Positions 1 to 8,376 are shown, numbered from the stretch's first letter. The stretch: 64,000 nucleotides of DNA from Bradyrhizobium sp. 190 (GCF_023073415.1 NZ_JADPJL010000012.1:694501-758500); one strand, 5' to 3'. The notes: generated from the letters alone by a model not told the origin. Program-made: numbers and translations.

Positions 1-516
1 GAGGAGCGCGAAAGCGCCGAAATCGCGCGCGCCATCGTAACTGGCGCTGCGGACCTCGGGCTCGCCGCCGAGCATGCGCTTGCAGAAAATATCGAACGGA
101 GCCCGTTCAGCAAAGACCGTCTGGTGCTGGTCGCCGCGCGGGATGACGAACTGGCGAACCGGCGGCAGGTCGATTTCAGCGAAGTTGTGGAACGCGAATT
201 CGTCGGCCTGATCGGTTCGATCGCGCTGCATGCCCATATTAGCGGACATGCGGCCCGTCTCGGCGCGCGCCTGCGCTTTCGTGCGCGGCTGAACAGTTTC
301 GATGCGATCGGCCAGATGGTCGCCGCCGGCATCGGGATTGGCGTGATGCCTGAGGTCGCTGCAAAACGATGCGCGCGATCGATGAAGATCAATGTCGTCA
401 GGATCAGGGATAGCTGGGCCAACCGCCGGCTCGTGATCTGCGCGCGGAGCTTTCGGGCGCTACCCAAGCCCGCGCAGCAATTGGCGGAGCACTTGCGCAA
501 ATCTGCGCCACGTTGA
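1..516 (+). CDS. LysR-family transcriptional regulator, C-terminal part (cut by window edge)
   Basis: The frame is open from the first base and has no start, so the N-terminal DNA-binding helix-turn-helix lies outside. The 171 visible residues look like the effector-binding half of a LysR regulator: the stretch AADLGLAAEH near the start and the hydrophobic MVAAGIGIGVMPE around residues 107-119 are typical of its second subdomain, and the protein ends a little after it, as LysR proteins do. The target genes cannot be told, because its divergent partner, if any, is left of the window. The next gene is convergent. Family call is firm, function is not. Confidence 0.8.
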   Translation, partial: EERESAEIARAIVTGAADLGLAAEHALAENIERSPFSKDRLVLVAARDDELANRRQVDFSEVVEREFVGLIGSIALHAHISGHAARLGARLRFRARLNSFDAIGQMVAAGIGIGVMPEVAAKRCARSMKINVVRIRDSWANRRLVICARSFRALPKPAQQLAEHLRKSAPR

Positions 517-599
517 ACGCAAGCTCAGATCACACTCCCCACGCAGTGGCGTACATTAGCCCGATGCGGACCTTCGCGTCTGGATGCTCTGACCGGTTG

Positions 600-1070
600 T
601 TAATCTGGCCAAATCTCCCGCTTGCGTTCATCAAAGCGGAGCACGCGTTTGCTATCGGTCCACCGCGCGACCTCGCCCTCCATTCCATCCGGATCCCTGA
701 AGGTAACGAGACGGATGGCGCCGAAATCCGTGATGGTCCCATCCGACGCGCCAGCCTTCACCAGACGTCGTCTGATTTCTTGTAAGCGCACTTCATCGTC
801 TACCTTCAGCGCGAGATGATCTATGTGACCTCTCTTCCCCATCTGCATCGAGCCGTCTTCATACCCCGTTGGATCTGGCATTTGGAACGGATGGAGGGCG
901 AAGCCTCCTCCAAGGTCGATAAGCGAGTGACGAAAAGTGCCGCCACCGGGACCGGGCTCGGAGAGATCGAACTTGGTCTCTGCATCGAAGACTTCTTCGT
1001 AGAAGCGAATGAAACGGTCCATGTTGCGTGTGAACACCGTGAGATGGTGTGCACCGGCGGTTACAGGCAT
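600..1070 (-). CDS. VOC (glyoxalase/dioxygenase-fold) family protein
   Basis: A 156-residue single-domain protein of the vicinal oxygen chelate superfamily. The N-terminal HHLTVFTRNMDRFIRFYEEV is the usual first beta-alpha unit with a metal-ligand histidine; a second histidine lies in GHIDHLALKV (about residue 90) and an acidic ligand in the C-terminal GMEGEVARW. The frame stays open well upstream, but the family start is the ATG at 1070; the upstream part encodes a scrap of another gene. VOC proteins act as lyases, dioxygenases or resistance proteins, and the substrate cannot be read here. It lies downstream of a TTT binding-protein gene on the same strand and may be co-transcribed with it. 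Confidence 0.8.
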   Translation of the reverse strand: MPVTAGAHHLTVFTRNMDRFIRFYEEVFDAETKFDLSEPGPGGGTFRHSLIDLGGGFALHPFQMPDPTGYEDGSMQMGKRGHIDHLALKVDDEVRLQEIRRRLVKAGASDGTITDFGAIRLVTFRDPDGMEGEVARWTDSKRVLRFDERKREIWPD

Positions 1071-1151
1071 ACCGGGCCTCCCTTGCCGAAACGCAGAGCA
1101 TAGCAAATCGCACTGAACCGGGCGACCTCGCCTCGCTCTTGGCGCGCTCCG

Positions 1152-1250
1152 GTTGGCGGTGGTCGGCACGTCAGGTGAGGTGGGCGTGCGTTTGGGGGCG
1201 CCGAGCGCAATCGGGCGCAGGGTGCCGGCCTTGATATGTGGCAGCAGCAC
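1152..1250 (-). pseudogene. Duplicated fragment of a TTT (Bug) solute-binding protein gene
   Basis: In the minus-strand frame that leads into the VOC gene, about 33 codons read VLLPHIKAGTLRPIALGAPK and onward to VPTTA. This matches the neighbouring binding protein (VLLPQIKAGTLRPIAVGAPE), and the DNA match runs over about 100 bp with an offset of 368 bp (1153-1255 against 1521-1623). There is no start or signal peptide, so it is a remnant of a partial duplication or of a second paralogue that was deleted. It sits between the intact binding-protein gene and the VOC gene. Confidence 0.75.
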
Positions 1251-1264
1251 CGGCGCCGTGATGC

Positions 1265-2260
1265 TCACTTCGTCGTCACGACCCCCGCGTCCTTGATCAC
1301 CTTTGCCCATTTCTTGATTTCGCTGTCGATGAAGCCGCGGAAATGTTCCGGCGTGTCGCCGACCAGCGTCGCGCCCTGGGCTGCGAGCTTTTCCTTCACG
1401 GTCGGATCGGCCATCGCTTCGGTCGTGATCTTGTGCAAGGCCGCGACGATCGCCGACGGGGTGGCGGCGGGTGCCACCATGCCGTACCAGTTCTCGATGA
1501 TCATGCCGGGCATTCCAGCCTCGGCTGTGGTCGGCACCTCCATCGCGGTCGGCGCCCGCTCAGGCGCGCCGACTGCGATCGGCCGCAGGGTGCCGGCCTT
1601 GATCTGCGGCAACAGCACCGGCAGATCGAGAAACGTCATCTGCACCTGCTGGCCAATCAAATCGTTCACCGCCGGCGCGGCGCCGCGGTAGGGGACGTGC
1701 ACGATGTCGATATTGGCCGTCAGCTTGAGCAGTTCGCCCGCCAGATGCGGCAGGCTGCCGGGACCGGACGAAGCGAAATTCAGTTTCCCCGGCTGCGCCT
1801 TGGCGAGCGCGATCAGTTCTTTCATGTCCTTGGCGGGGACGTTGGTCGCAACCACCAGCATCTCGGGCACGGTTGCGACCAGCGTCACCGGCGCGAAATC
1901 CTTGAGCGTATCGTAGGCGACCCTTTCCATGCTCGGGCTGATGGCGAGGGCGCCCGCGCTCGAGATCGCGATGGTGTAGCCGTCGGGGGTGGCCTTTGCG
2001 ACCGCGTCGGTGCCGAGCACGCCGCCCTGGCCGCCGCGATTGTCGATCAGCACCGGCTGCTTCGTAATCTCGGACATGCGCTGGCCGATCACGCGCGCGA
2101 TGATGTCATTGGGGCCGCCGGCCGGGAACGGCACGACCAGCCTGATCGGTTTTACGGGGAAATCCTGCGCCGAGGCCAAGGCTGGCAACAATATGGCTGG
2201 CAACAATACAGGCAATGACAGCAGCGTCAGTCCAGCAAGCAGCTTGCTCAGCAGTCTCAT
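1265..2260 (-). CDS. TTT (Bug family) periplasmic solute-binding protein
   Basis: Periplasmic binding protein (331 aa) of the tripartite tricarboxylate transporter family, likely for a carboxylate. It has a long hydrophobic signal peptide ending ALASA-QDFP, then the family hallmarks PIRLVVPFPAGGPNDIIAR, VLIDNRGGQGG, PDGYTIAISSAGALAIS and VPYRGAAPAVNDLIGGQ-like motifs, with the usual C-terminal IKKWAKVIKDAG. The ATG at 2260 is chosen over one at 2281 because GGGGAG stands 5 nt before it and the signal peptide starts there. No TctA/TctB genes adjoin, so it is an orphan, as is common in Bradyrhizobium and Bordetella; it may share a membrane partner or act as a sensor subunit. Confidence 0.9.
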   Translation of the reverse strand: MRLLSKLLAGLTLLSLPVLLPAILLPALASAQDFPVKPIRLVVPFPAGGPNDIIARVIGQRMSEITKQPVLIDNRGGQGGVLGTDAVAKATPDGYTIAISSAGALAISPSMERVAYDTLKDFAPVTLVATVPEMLVVATNVPAKDMKELIALAKAQPGKLNFASSGPGSLPHLAGELLKLTANIDIVHVPYRGAAPAVNDLIGQQVQMTFLDLPVLLPQIKAGTLRPIAVGAPERAPTAMEVPTTAEAGMPGMIIENWYGMVAPAATPSAIVAALHKITTEAMADPTVKEKLAAQGATLVGDTPEHFRGFIDSEIKKWAKVIKDAGVVTTK

Positions 2261-2492
2261 GAATGCTCCCCAATCCCGCATCTATCGTGCGTTGGTGGGC
2301 ATCGTACGCGATGAACTGCTCGATGCAAGGTCCCGCCGGTTGCGGCGGGAGCTAGGCCTCGTCAAAGCAGGAGTTCGTCCGCACGCGCGAGCCTGACCGA
2401 TCGCTGCGTGATCAGATTGCTCCAGACCCAGTTGTGGTGACACTGACCGCGATGACGATCAATGCATCCATCGGGTTCTGCGAGGCTGTGCC

Positions 2493-3272
2493 CTAGCTGT
2501 TCAGCAATTTCATCGCCGCTTCGTGCACCCGTGGATCGCCCGCGGCGATGATACGGCCGCCGCTCTGGGCGGGCTTGCCTTCCCAGTTGGTGACGATGCC
2601 GCCGGCGCCGGTGACGATCGGGATCAATGCCGCGATGTCATAGGCCTTGAGTTCGGTCTCGACCACGAGGTCGAGATGGCCGGCCGCCAGCATGCAGTAG
2701 GAATAGCAGTCGCCGCCATAGCGCGACAGCTTTACCGCACTTTCGACCCGGCCGAAGATCTCGCGGTCGGCGGCATTCATCAACAGCGGACTGGTGGTGA
2801 ACGAAGTCGCTTCCTTCAGCGACGCGCAGCGCCGTACGGTGAGCCGCCGCTCGCCGGATGGCCCGGAATACTGCGCCGAGCCGCTATCGCCGGAAAAGCG
2901 CTCGCCGATATAAGGCTGATGCATCATGCCGAACACCGGAGTGCCCTTGTGCAACAGCGCGATCAGCGTGCCCCAGATCGGAAATCCCGCGATGAAGGAT
3001 TTGGTGCCGTCGATCGGATCCAGCACCCAGACATATTCGGCGTCCTCGCGCTCGTTGCCGAACTCCTCGCCGACGATGCCGTGCTGCGGAAAGTTGGCCT
3101 TGATCAGGCGGCGCATCACCGCTTCGGCGGCGCGGTCGGCCTCGGTGACCGGATCGAAATCGCTCGCGCTCTTGTTGTCGATCGAGAGCGAGGTCCGGAA
3201 GAACGGTAGAATGGTTTCGCCGGACGCGGTCGCGAGGCGGCCGATGAAGGCTGTGAAATCGATGACCGTCAC
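2493..3272 (-). CDS. hisN: Inositol-monophosphatase-family phosphatase, probably histidinol-phosphatase
   Basis: A 259-residue Mg-dependent phosphatase. The metal-binding set is complete: GEEFG (about residue 69), DPIDGTKSF (about 85-93) and the C-terminal AYDIAALIPIVTGAGG. DPVTEADRAAE near residue 40 is also typical. The length and the motif GGDCYSYCMLAAG fit the HisN type that dephosphorylates L-histidinol phosphate in histidine synthesis in many alphaproteobacteria; a general inositol or sugar phosphatase role cannot be excluded from sequence. The start codon is GTG at 3272. The 232 bp between this gene and the binding-protein gene downstream hold only a small GC hairpin near 2330. Confidence 0.85.
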   Translation of the reverse strand: MTVIDFTAFIGRLATASGETILPFFRTSLSIDNKSASDFDPVTEADRAAEAVMRRLIKANFPQHGIVGEEFGNEREDAEYVWVLDPIDGTKSFIAGFPIWGTLIALLHKGTPVFGMMHQPYIGERFSGDSGSAQYSGPSGERRLTVRRCASLKEATSFTTSPLLMNAADREIFGRVESAVKLSRYGGDCYSYCMLAAGHLDLVVETELKAYDIAALIPIVTGAGGIVTNWEGKPAQSGGRIIAAGDPRVHEAAMKLLNS

Positions 3273-3596
3273 GGCTGTCCCTTACCGGAATTGAAATGTC
3301 GCCTCTTGCCTAGCCCAATCTGCATCGCCGCGCACCGCCAACGGCGCGTTATTCCCATTCGTATTGCGAACCCGCTTTCGAATCGGCTTTCGAACATGCT
3401 TCGTTTAGGCGTGGATTTTTGGTTAGCTCTGCCATCACGAAGTTGCGAGTTTTGGCATACCAGCACTGCAGTGAACACGGAACTGATCGGGCCTTGACCT
3501 TAAGAGATTGATATTATTGGAATAAATTCCAGCTTTTGGCTGTGTTGCCGATTCGCCAGCCTGTTCCACTTTGGGCGGGAACCGAGCCAAAAACCC
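3273..3596. other. Intergenic region before the small-RNA gene
   Basis: No convincing gene on either strand. Short open frames here lack ribosome sites and known motifs. The sequence is less GC-rich than its neighbours around 3400-3530 (for example the AT-rich run near 3500-3528). It separates hisN from the small-RNA promoter. Confidence 0.5.
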
Positions 3597-3625
3597 TTGC
3601 GTTTTGTGCAGCGCGGCCGCATATT
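3597..3625 (+). promoter_or_regulatory. Putative promoter of the alpha-r8-like small RNA
   Basis: TTGCGT at 3597-3602 and CATATT at 3620-3625 are separated by 17 nt, which places a start site near 3632, about 88 nt before the terminator T-run. This is a match by eye to a sigma-70-type consensus and is inferred. Confidence 0.35.
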
Positions 3626-3631
3626 GTTGCG

Positions 3632-3719
3632 GTGCGGTAGGGCCTGGCCCTATCGCTGCCCTCCTTGGGCGTTTCCTCCCTAGACTTGGGCCGCTTGTTC
3701 ATTCAAGCGGCCCTTTTTT
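3632..3719 (+). ncRNA. Alpha-r8 (MmgR)-like trans-acting small RNA
   Basis: A short non-coding unit with the layout of the alphaproteobacterial alpha-r8 family, whose Sinorhizobium member MmgR affects storage polymer accumulation. A first hairpin (GCCC-TCCTT-GGGC, 3658-3670) is followed by a single-stranded TTTCCTCCCT (3672-3681), the ten-base block I recall as ultraconserved in that family, then a strong terminator hairpin with a T-run. The CCTCCC element could pair with Shine-Dalgarno sequences of target mRNAs. Family assignment is from memory of the consensus and the 5' end is inferred from a weak promoter; the terminator and motif are seen directly. Confidence 0.6.
3688..3719 (+). terminator. 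Rho-independent terminator of the small RNA
   Basis: Perfect 10-bp stem GGGCCGCTTG / CAAGCGGCCC with a 6-nt loop (TTCATT), followed directly by six T. Polarity is plus; the other strand has no T-run. Confidence 0.9.
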
Positions 3720-3824
3720 CTTTTGGGCCGTCTTTGATTTTGACGCGCCATCCGAGGCACACGTCTTCGCATGAACTTTCGAGATTCCGGATCGCCGCAG
3801 CGCGACGTCCGGAATGACGAAAAG

Positions 3825-4712
3825 CTACTCCGCCGCTGCCTGGAACGGCCCGAGATCCCCGAGCGGGACCTGCGCCAGCGCTTCGGCCAGCGCGGCGAAA
3901 TCGGCGGCCACCTGGGCAAAGCGGGGCCCGCGCTCGCGCTGCCGCTCATCCATATAGACCGCGCGGTTGAGCTCGAGCTGCACGGTGTGCAATCCGCTGG
4001 CCGGGTTGCCGTAATGCTCGGTAATGAAGCCGCCGGCATAGGGTTTGTTGCGACCGATCGAATAGCCGAGCCCGCTCATGATTTCCTCGACGACATCGGG
4101 CAGCAGGCTGGCGCAACTGGTGCCGTAGCGGTCGCCGATCACGATATCGGGTCGCCGCGGCTCGTCGCGCGACACCCCGACCGACGGCATCGAATGGCAA
4201 TCCACCAGGATCACGGTTCCGAACGCCTGATGGGCCTTGTTGATCAGCCGCCGCAGCGCCCGGTGATACGGCTTGTAGAGCGCCTCGATCCGCCCCAGCG
4301 CGTCGTCCACGGAAAGCCGCTCGCGATAGATTTCCTGCCCGTCGCCAACCACGCGCGGGATGGTGCCGAGGCCGCCGGCAACCCGCATCGAACGGGTATT
4401 GGCGAAGCTCGGCAGGCGTCCGGTGAACATCCGCGGATCGAGCTCATAAGGCTCGCGGTTCACGTCGACATAAGAGCGGGGGAAATTGACCCGGACCGTC
4501 GGAAAGCCCCGTTCGCTCAGGTCTGCGATCAATTCGTCCATGAACGAATCCTCGGAGCGGCGCAGCGCGGCGAGGTCGATCCGGGACGCGTTGAGAAATT
4601 CGAGCGGATAGACCGAGCCGGAATGGGGCGAGTTGAAGATGATCGGAGCCCGCCAATGCGCCGGCTCCACGATCTCGAACGGGGGCGACAGCTCGCCATC
4701 AAACTGGGTCAT
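3825..4712 (-). CDS. N-formylglutamate amidohydrolase family protein
   Basis: A 295-residue zinc hydrolase of the family that releases formate from N-formyl-L-glutamate, the last step of one histidine-degradation route. Motifs in order: FNSPHSGSVYP, RSEDSFMDEL, VDCHSMPS, GGFITEHYGNP and LQLEL-like LNRAVYMDE. The frame extends upstream to 4931, but the ATG at 4712 (MTQFDGELSPPFEI) matches the family start and has AAGGGA upstream; an ATG at 4742 is an alternative. No other hut genes are present here, so the physiological substrate is open. It is divergent from cpdR. Confidence 0.85.
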   Translation of the reverse strand: MTQFDGELSPPFEIVEPAHWRAPIIFNSPHSGSVYPLEFLNASRIDLAALRRSEDSFMDELIADLSERGFPTVRVNFPRSYVDVNREPYELDPRMFTGRLPSFANTRSMRVAGGLGTIPRVVGDGQEIYRERLSVDDALGRIEALYKPYHRALRRLINKAHQAFGTVILVDCHSMPSVGVSRDEPRRPDIVIGDRYGTSCASLLPDVVEEIMSGLGYSIGRNKPYAGGFITEHYGNPASGLHTVQLELNRAVYMDERQRERGPRFAQVAADFAALAEALAQVPLGDLGPFQAAAE

Positions 4713-5034
4713 CGTGGGGCGTCGTCCCTTGAATGTCCGCATTCCCTTCTGCAGCGATCGATCATGCGACCGATTCTGCCGGCGAAGGGCAGGGCTTGTA
4801 AGGATGTATTGTCCGTAATCGTAATCATTCTGCCAAGGGAAAAAAGCCGCCGTCCTTCCTGGAAGTTGTCGCAAACGCCTGAAAAGCGCCGCCTTGATCG
4901 ATCTTGGTACATTCCGCTGCGGAAATAGCACCGCTCGCCGCTGCCAAGAAGCCGTTACCTTTCACCCGAAATTTACCCTCTGGGGCGCTTAGTGTGCCAA
5001 TGATCCTCCAAGCCGGATGCGACGACTGACCGCC
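4713..5034. other. Divergent intergenic region (amidohydrolase / cpdR)
   Basis: About 320 bp without a supported gene. It must hold the promoters of the two divergent genes. The extension of the amidohydrolase frame through this region has no family similarity that I can recognise. No operator or clear palindrome is visible by eye. Confidence 0.5.
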
Positions 5035-5394
5035 ATGCACAAGATCCTCCTCGCCGAAGACGACAACGACATGCGCCGCTTCCTGGTTAAGGCGCTGGAA
5101 AACGCGGGGTTTCAGGTTTCGCCCCACGACAATGGCATGTCGGCCTATCAGCGGCTGCGCGAGGAGCCGTTCGAGATGCTGCTGACCGATATCGTGATGC
5201 CCGAAATGGACGGCATCGAGCTGGCACGCCGCGCCTCGGAACTCGACCCCGACATCAAGATCATGTTCATCACCGGCTTTGCTGCGGTCGCGCTGAATTC
5301 CGATTCGGAAGCGCCCAAGAACGCCAAGGTGCTCGCCAAGCCGGTTCACCTCCGCGAACTGGTCAGCGAAGTGAACAAGATGCTGGCGGCCTGA
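5035..5394 (+). CDS. cpdR: CpdR-like single-domain response regulator
   Basis: A 119-residue stand-alone receiver domain. The acidic pocket is AEDDNDMRRF, the phospho-acceptor Asp lies in LLTDIVMPEMDG (about residue 51), the conserved Thr in MFITGF and the Lys in LAKPVHLREL. Sequence and length fit CpdR, which in Caulobacter and Sinorhizobium is phosphorylated by the CckA-ChpT relay and, when unphosphorylated, brings ClpXP to its substrates, including CtrA regulators, at the cell pole. The ATG at 5035 (MHKILLAEDD) is the family start; an in-frame ATG at 5017 is less likely. It stands alone, followed by tRNA-Val. Confidence 0.9.
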   Translation: MHKILLAEDDNDMRRFLVKALENAGFQVSPHDNGMSAYQRLREEPFEMLLTDIVMPEMDGIELARRASELDPDIKIMFITGFAAVALNSDSEAPKNAKVLAKPVHLRELVSEVNKMLAA

Positions 5395-5529
5395 TTCGGC
5401 GTCAATTTCGCTCGAAATCACTCCAGAAATTACGTCCAAGCATCCTTGCCGGGGCGCTTTGGAGCCGATATACGGACCCCACCCAATACGAATAAAGCTG
5501 GAGCGGGACGATCGGTCGTCCCATTTCCA

Positions 5530-5604
5530 GGGCGCGTAGCTCAGCGGGAGAGCACTACCTTGACATGGTAGGGGTCACAGGTTCGATCCCTGTCGCGCCC
5601 ACCA
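5530..5604 (+). tRNA. tRNA-Val(GAC)
   Basis: Acceptor stem GGGCGCG / CGCGCCC (5530-5536 with 5594-5600), D arm beginning GCTC, anticodon stem CTACC / GGTAG around the loop TTGACAT (anticodon GAC), T stem ACAGG / CCTGT around TTCGATC, discriminator A at 5601 and an encoded CCA at 5602-5604. All stems pair fully. Confidence 0.97.
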
Positions 5605-5720
5605 GCCTTCGCTTGCTTCGCAAGCTACGGCTCGGCAAGCCAAACTCAGTTCTATCGTAGCGAAGCAAGCGAAGGCTGCCGCGGCGTAGCCGCTAGGCGA
5701 AGGCGGGCTCGGCAAGCGAT
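5604..5720. repeat. Palindromic intergenic repeat next to tRNA-Val
   Basis: A perfect 17-bp inverted repeat (5604-5620 against 5661-5677, arms AGCCTTCGCTTGCTTCG and its complement) starts at the last base of the tRNA CCA. Further rearranged copies of its core (GGCTCGGCAAGC at 5630 and GGGCTCGGCAAGC near 5705) follow. No T-run, no integrase and no att-type tRNA duplication is seen; it looks like a REP-type repeat rather than an integration site. Confidence 0.7.
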
Positions 5721-5736
5721 TCCCCCGGCAGCGCAT

Positions 5737-7389
5737 TCAGCTCGCACGGCGCCCGGAAATCAAATCGAGCAGTTCCCGCGGATCCTTTGGAGGGAGATTG
5801 CCTCGCCAGGCTACGTGCTGATCAGGTCGTGCCAAGACCAGCGAACGATCGTAGATGCTGGCACTTTCGTTGGATGTGACATCCAGCAGCTTGATTGGCA
5901 CCCGCGCGCGAGCCGCTTCCGACATCAAGTCCGAAACATCGACCGCGGTATCGAAGCGCAGGAGCGTGTAATCCGGACCAAGCGCGTCATAGAGCGAGCG
6001 TCCATCGTTCAACCAGATGTGCGGGACGCGACAACCCGGCACTGTAGAGGGAGTGAAGTCCGCCATGCCGTAGGTCGGCGGCTTTCCTTCGTCATACGCG
6101 ATGATCGGCGATTTGTCGTAATAGTATCCAAAATTCAGCCCGCCGCAGCAGTACTGCTGAACATTCAGATCATAAGCCCTTTTGCCCAGCGCAATCCTTG
6201 CCTGCTCACCTGCCTCATCGTCGGCATCGATATTGTCAGAGACTTCGCTTCTCTGACGCGAAAGCGACAGGGCGTGGTTCATTGCAAACACGGATACCTG
6301 CTCGGTAATGGGCAAGCGTTCCGCCTCATGCGCGTCGAGGATGCCTGTCGGAGCCCAGCCCGACAGATGAGCTGCCAACAGCCAGGCCAGGTTGGCCGCA
6401 TCGGCGATGCCGGCATTCATGCCGTATCCCGCCATCGGCACCCACAGATGGGCTGCGTCCCCGCAAATGAACGCCCGGCCTTCACGAAATTTATCCGCAA
6501 CCAGTCGGCGGCCGATCCAGTCTTCCTTGCGAATAATCTCGTATGAAAAATCCGCGCCGACACCAAGGATCTTCCGCAGAGCCCAATCCCGGTCTACCGA
6601 ATCAAACTCGTGCTCACCTGGCTTCAGATAGTTATGCACGAGCCATGTTTCGCGGCCGTCGATTGCATAGACGTTCCCGGAACGGACGGGGTTGAGAGAA
6701 AACGTGGCCCAGGCCGGCTTAAGATTGCTCATGGAGAGAAGCGAGGGAGCGCGGATATAGGTCGATTGAACGCGCTGAACCTCGGCTGTGCCGGATAGCG
6801 TGGCACCTATCGTCCTGCGAATGGCCGATCGTCCGCCATCGCACCCGACAAGGAAGTCGGCGCGTATCGTGATCGGCTGACTGCTATCAAGTTGGGTGCC
6901 TTGCGCGGTCACGCCCTCAGGCGTTTGTTCAAAGGAATTGATCTCAACGCGATTGAGCAGTGTGAGGCCGGCGATCGTCTCGGCGTGCGCGGATAGCGTC
7001 GGTTCGAGGTAGATTTGGTTGACCCGATGCGGGGGCTCGGCTGTCGGCCACCAGGTGTCTGGACCTCCATGAGCCGTATACCGTTCGCGTCGGCACGGAA
7101 TAGGGATGCGTGACAGCTCCCTGCCAGCAAAGCTGACCCGATACGAAACGTCATTGGGGTAGTCGGCAGGCAGGCCGGCCTCCCGGATCGCCTTTGCGAC
7201 GCCGAGACGCCTGAAAATTTCCATGGACCTCGCCGAGACGTGATTGCATTTCACGCTTGGAGGCTCGCCCTTGTGCCGCAGCTCGGCAACGACTGTTCGG
7301 ATTCCGCGGCTGGCAAGATCCATCGCGAGGGTCAGTCCGACCGGACCTCCGCCAACGACAAGAACTTGAGTCTCAACCGGATCAGTCAT
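5737..7389 (-). CDS. FAD-dependent aromatic-ring monooxygenase (PHBH/MhpA type)
   Basis: A 550-residue class A flavin hydroxylase. Seen: the N-terminal FAD loop VVGGGPVGLTLAMDLASRG, the central DFLVGCDGGRSAIRR (the DG motif for FAD and NAD(P)H), and RAFICGDAAHLWVPMAGYG followed by MNAGIADAANLAWLLAAHL (the GD ribityl motif), then the C-terminal thioredoxin-like part ending LVLARPDQHVAWRG. Such enzymes hydroxylate phenolic rings at the expense of NAD(P)H and O2; the substrate is unknown. Start at ATG 7389 with GAGGGG 8 nt upstream. It is the last gene of a minus-strand cluster, 15 bp after the binding-protein gene. Confidence 0.88.
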   Translation of the reverse strand: MTDPVETQVLVVGGGPVGLTLAMDLASRGIRTVVAELRHKGEPPSVKCNHVSARSMEIFRRLGVAKAIREAGLPADYPNDVSYRVSFAGRELSRIPIPCRRERYTAHGGPDTWWPTAEPPHRVNQIYLEPTLSAHAETIAGLTLLNRVEINSFEQTPEGVTAQGTQLDSSQPITIRADFLVGCDGGRSAIRRTIGATLSGTAEVQRVQSTYIRAPSLLSMSNLKPAWATFSLNPVRSGNVYAIDGRETWLVHNYLKPGEHEFDSVDRDWALRKILGVGADFSYEIIRKEDWIGRRLVADKFREGRAFICGDAAHLWVPMAGYGMNAGIADAANLAWLLAAHLSGWAPTGILDAHEAERLPITEQVSVFAMNHALSLSRQRSEVSDNIDADDEAGEQARIALGKRAYDLNVQQYCCGGLNFGYYYDKSPIIAYDEGKPPTYGMADFTPSTVPGCRVPHIWLNDGRSLYDALGPDYTLLRFDTAVDVSDLMSEAARARVPIKLLDVTSNESASIYDRSLVLARPDQHVAWRGNLPPKDPRELLDLISGRRAS

Positions 7390-7404
7390 GAGGCGCACCC
7401 CTCA

Positions 7405-8376
7405 CTACTGGGCTATCTTGATGTTGCCGTCGCGTGCGACTGCCTTCCAGCGTTCAAGATCGGCCGCGATGATGCGCGAAAACGCTTCCGAGGAATTGCC
7501 GACCGAATCGATGTTGAGCAATTTGAGGCGGGAGACAACGTCTGGCAGCCGCGCAATGCGGATGAATTCGGCCTCCAGCTTGGCGACGATTTCGGGCGGT
7601 GTCGCAGCCGGCACGAAAATGCCGCTCCACAGCACCGCTTCGACGTCGGCGCCGGCTTCCTTCATGGTCGGCACATCCGGCAGACTCTCCACCCGCTTCG
7701 GCGCAGCAACCGCGAGCGCGCGGGCAAGGCCGCCGTTGACCTGGCTGGTCACCGGCCCGGCATCGGCGATGGTCGCGGTCACTTCTCCCGAGATGACAGC
7801 GGTAACGGAATCGTTGGCCCCCTTGTAGGGGATCATCTGCATCGGCACGCCGGTCTTCTGCTTGAACAGCTCGGTCGCGAGCTGGAAGGCCGCGGAGGAG
7901 CTTGAGTAGTTCGCCTTGTCGGGATTGGCTTTGGCGTAGGCGACAAGATCGGCCAGTGATTTAAACGTAGATTTCGCATTGACGATCAGGATCAGCGGAA
8001 ACGATCCGAGCTCGGACACTGGCTTGAAATCCCGCATCGTGTCGTAGTTCAGCTTCTCGTAGACGGCGGGATTGATCACCATGGCGCCGCTGGCGCCGAC
8101 CAGCAGCGTGTAGCCGTCGGGCGCCGATCGCGCGACGTATTCGGTGGCCAGGATCGCACCTGCGCCGGGCTTGTTCTCGATGATGACCGGCTGGCCGAGA
8201 CTTTCCGACAGTTTTTGCCCGAAGACACGCGCGATGATGTCGTTGCCGCCGCCCGGCGTGAAACCGACGACGATATGAATTGCCCGCGTCGGGTATTGGG
8301 CCTGGGCGAGAGCAGGCACGCGACCGAAGAAGCTCAAACAGAGGGTGGCGAGCGCCACGCGGCAAAGGGTCTTCAT
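7405..8376 (-). CDS. TTT (Bug family) periplasmic solute-binding protein
   Basis: A 323-residue periplasmic binding protein with signal peptide (cleavage near PALAQ-AQYPT), then AIHIVVGFTPGGGNDIIAR, VIIENKPGAGAI, PDGYTLLVGASGAMVIN, MIPYKGANDSVTAVISGEV and the C-terminal LERWKAVARDG. Together these are diagnostic for the Bug family. AGGAGG 6 nt before the ATG gives a strong ribosome site. It is flanked on the same strand by a ThDP enzyme and a flavin hydroxylase, which suggests it binds the aromatic or carboxylate substrate of that pathway. No TctA/TctB partner adjoins. Confidence 0.9.
   Translation of the reverse strand: MKTLCRVALATLCLSFFGRVPALAQAQYPTRAIHIVVGFTPGGGNDIIARVFGQKLSESLGQPVIIENKPGAGAILATEYVARSAPDGYTLLVGASGAMVINPAVYEKLNYDTMRDFKPVSELGSFPLILIVNAKSTFKSLADLVAYAKANPDKANYSSSSAAFQLATELFKQKTGVPMQMIPYKGANDSVTAVISGEVTATIADAGPVTSQVNGGLARALAVAAPKRVESLPDVPTMKEAGADVEAVLWSGIFVPAATPPEIVAKLEAEFIRIARLPDVVSRLKLLNIDSVGNSSEAFSRIIAADLERWKAVARDGNIKIAQ

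Noticed and set aside
5530..5720. tRNA-Val as an integration site of a genomic island
   Set aside because: No integrase, no duplicated tRNA 3' end and no change in gene type follow; only a palindromic repeat is next to it.
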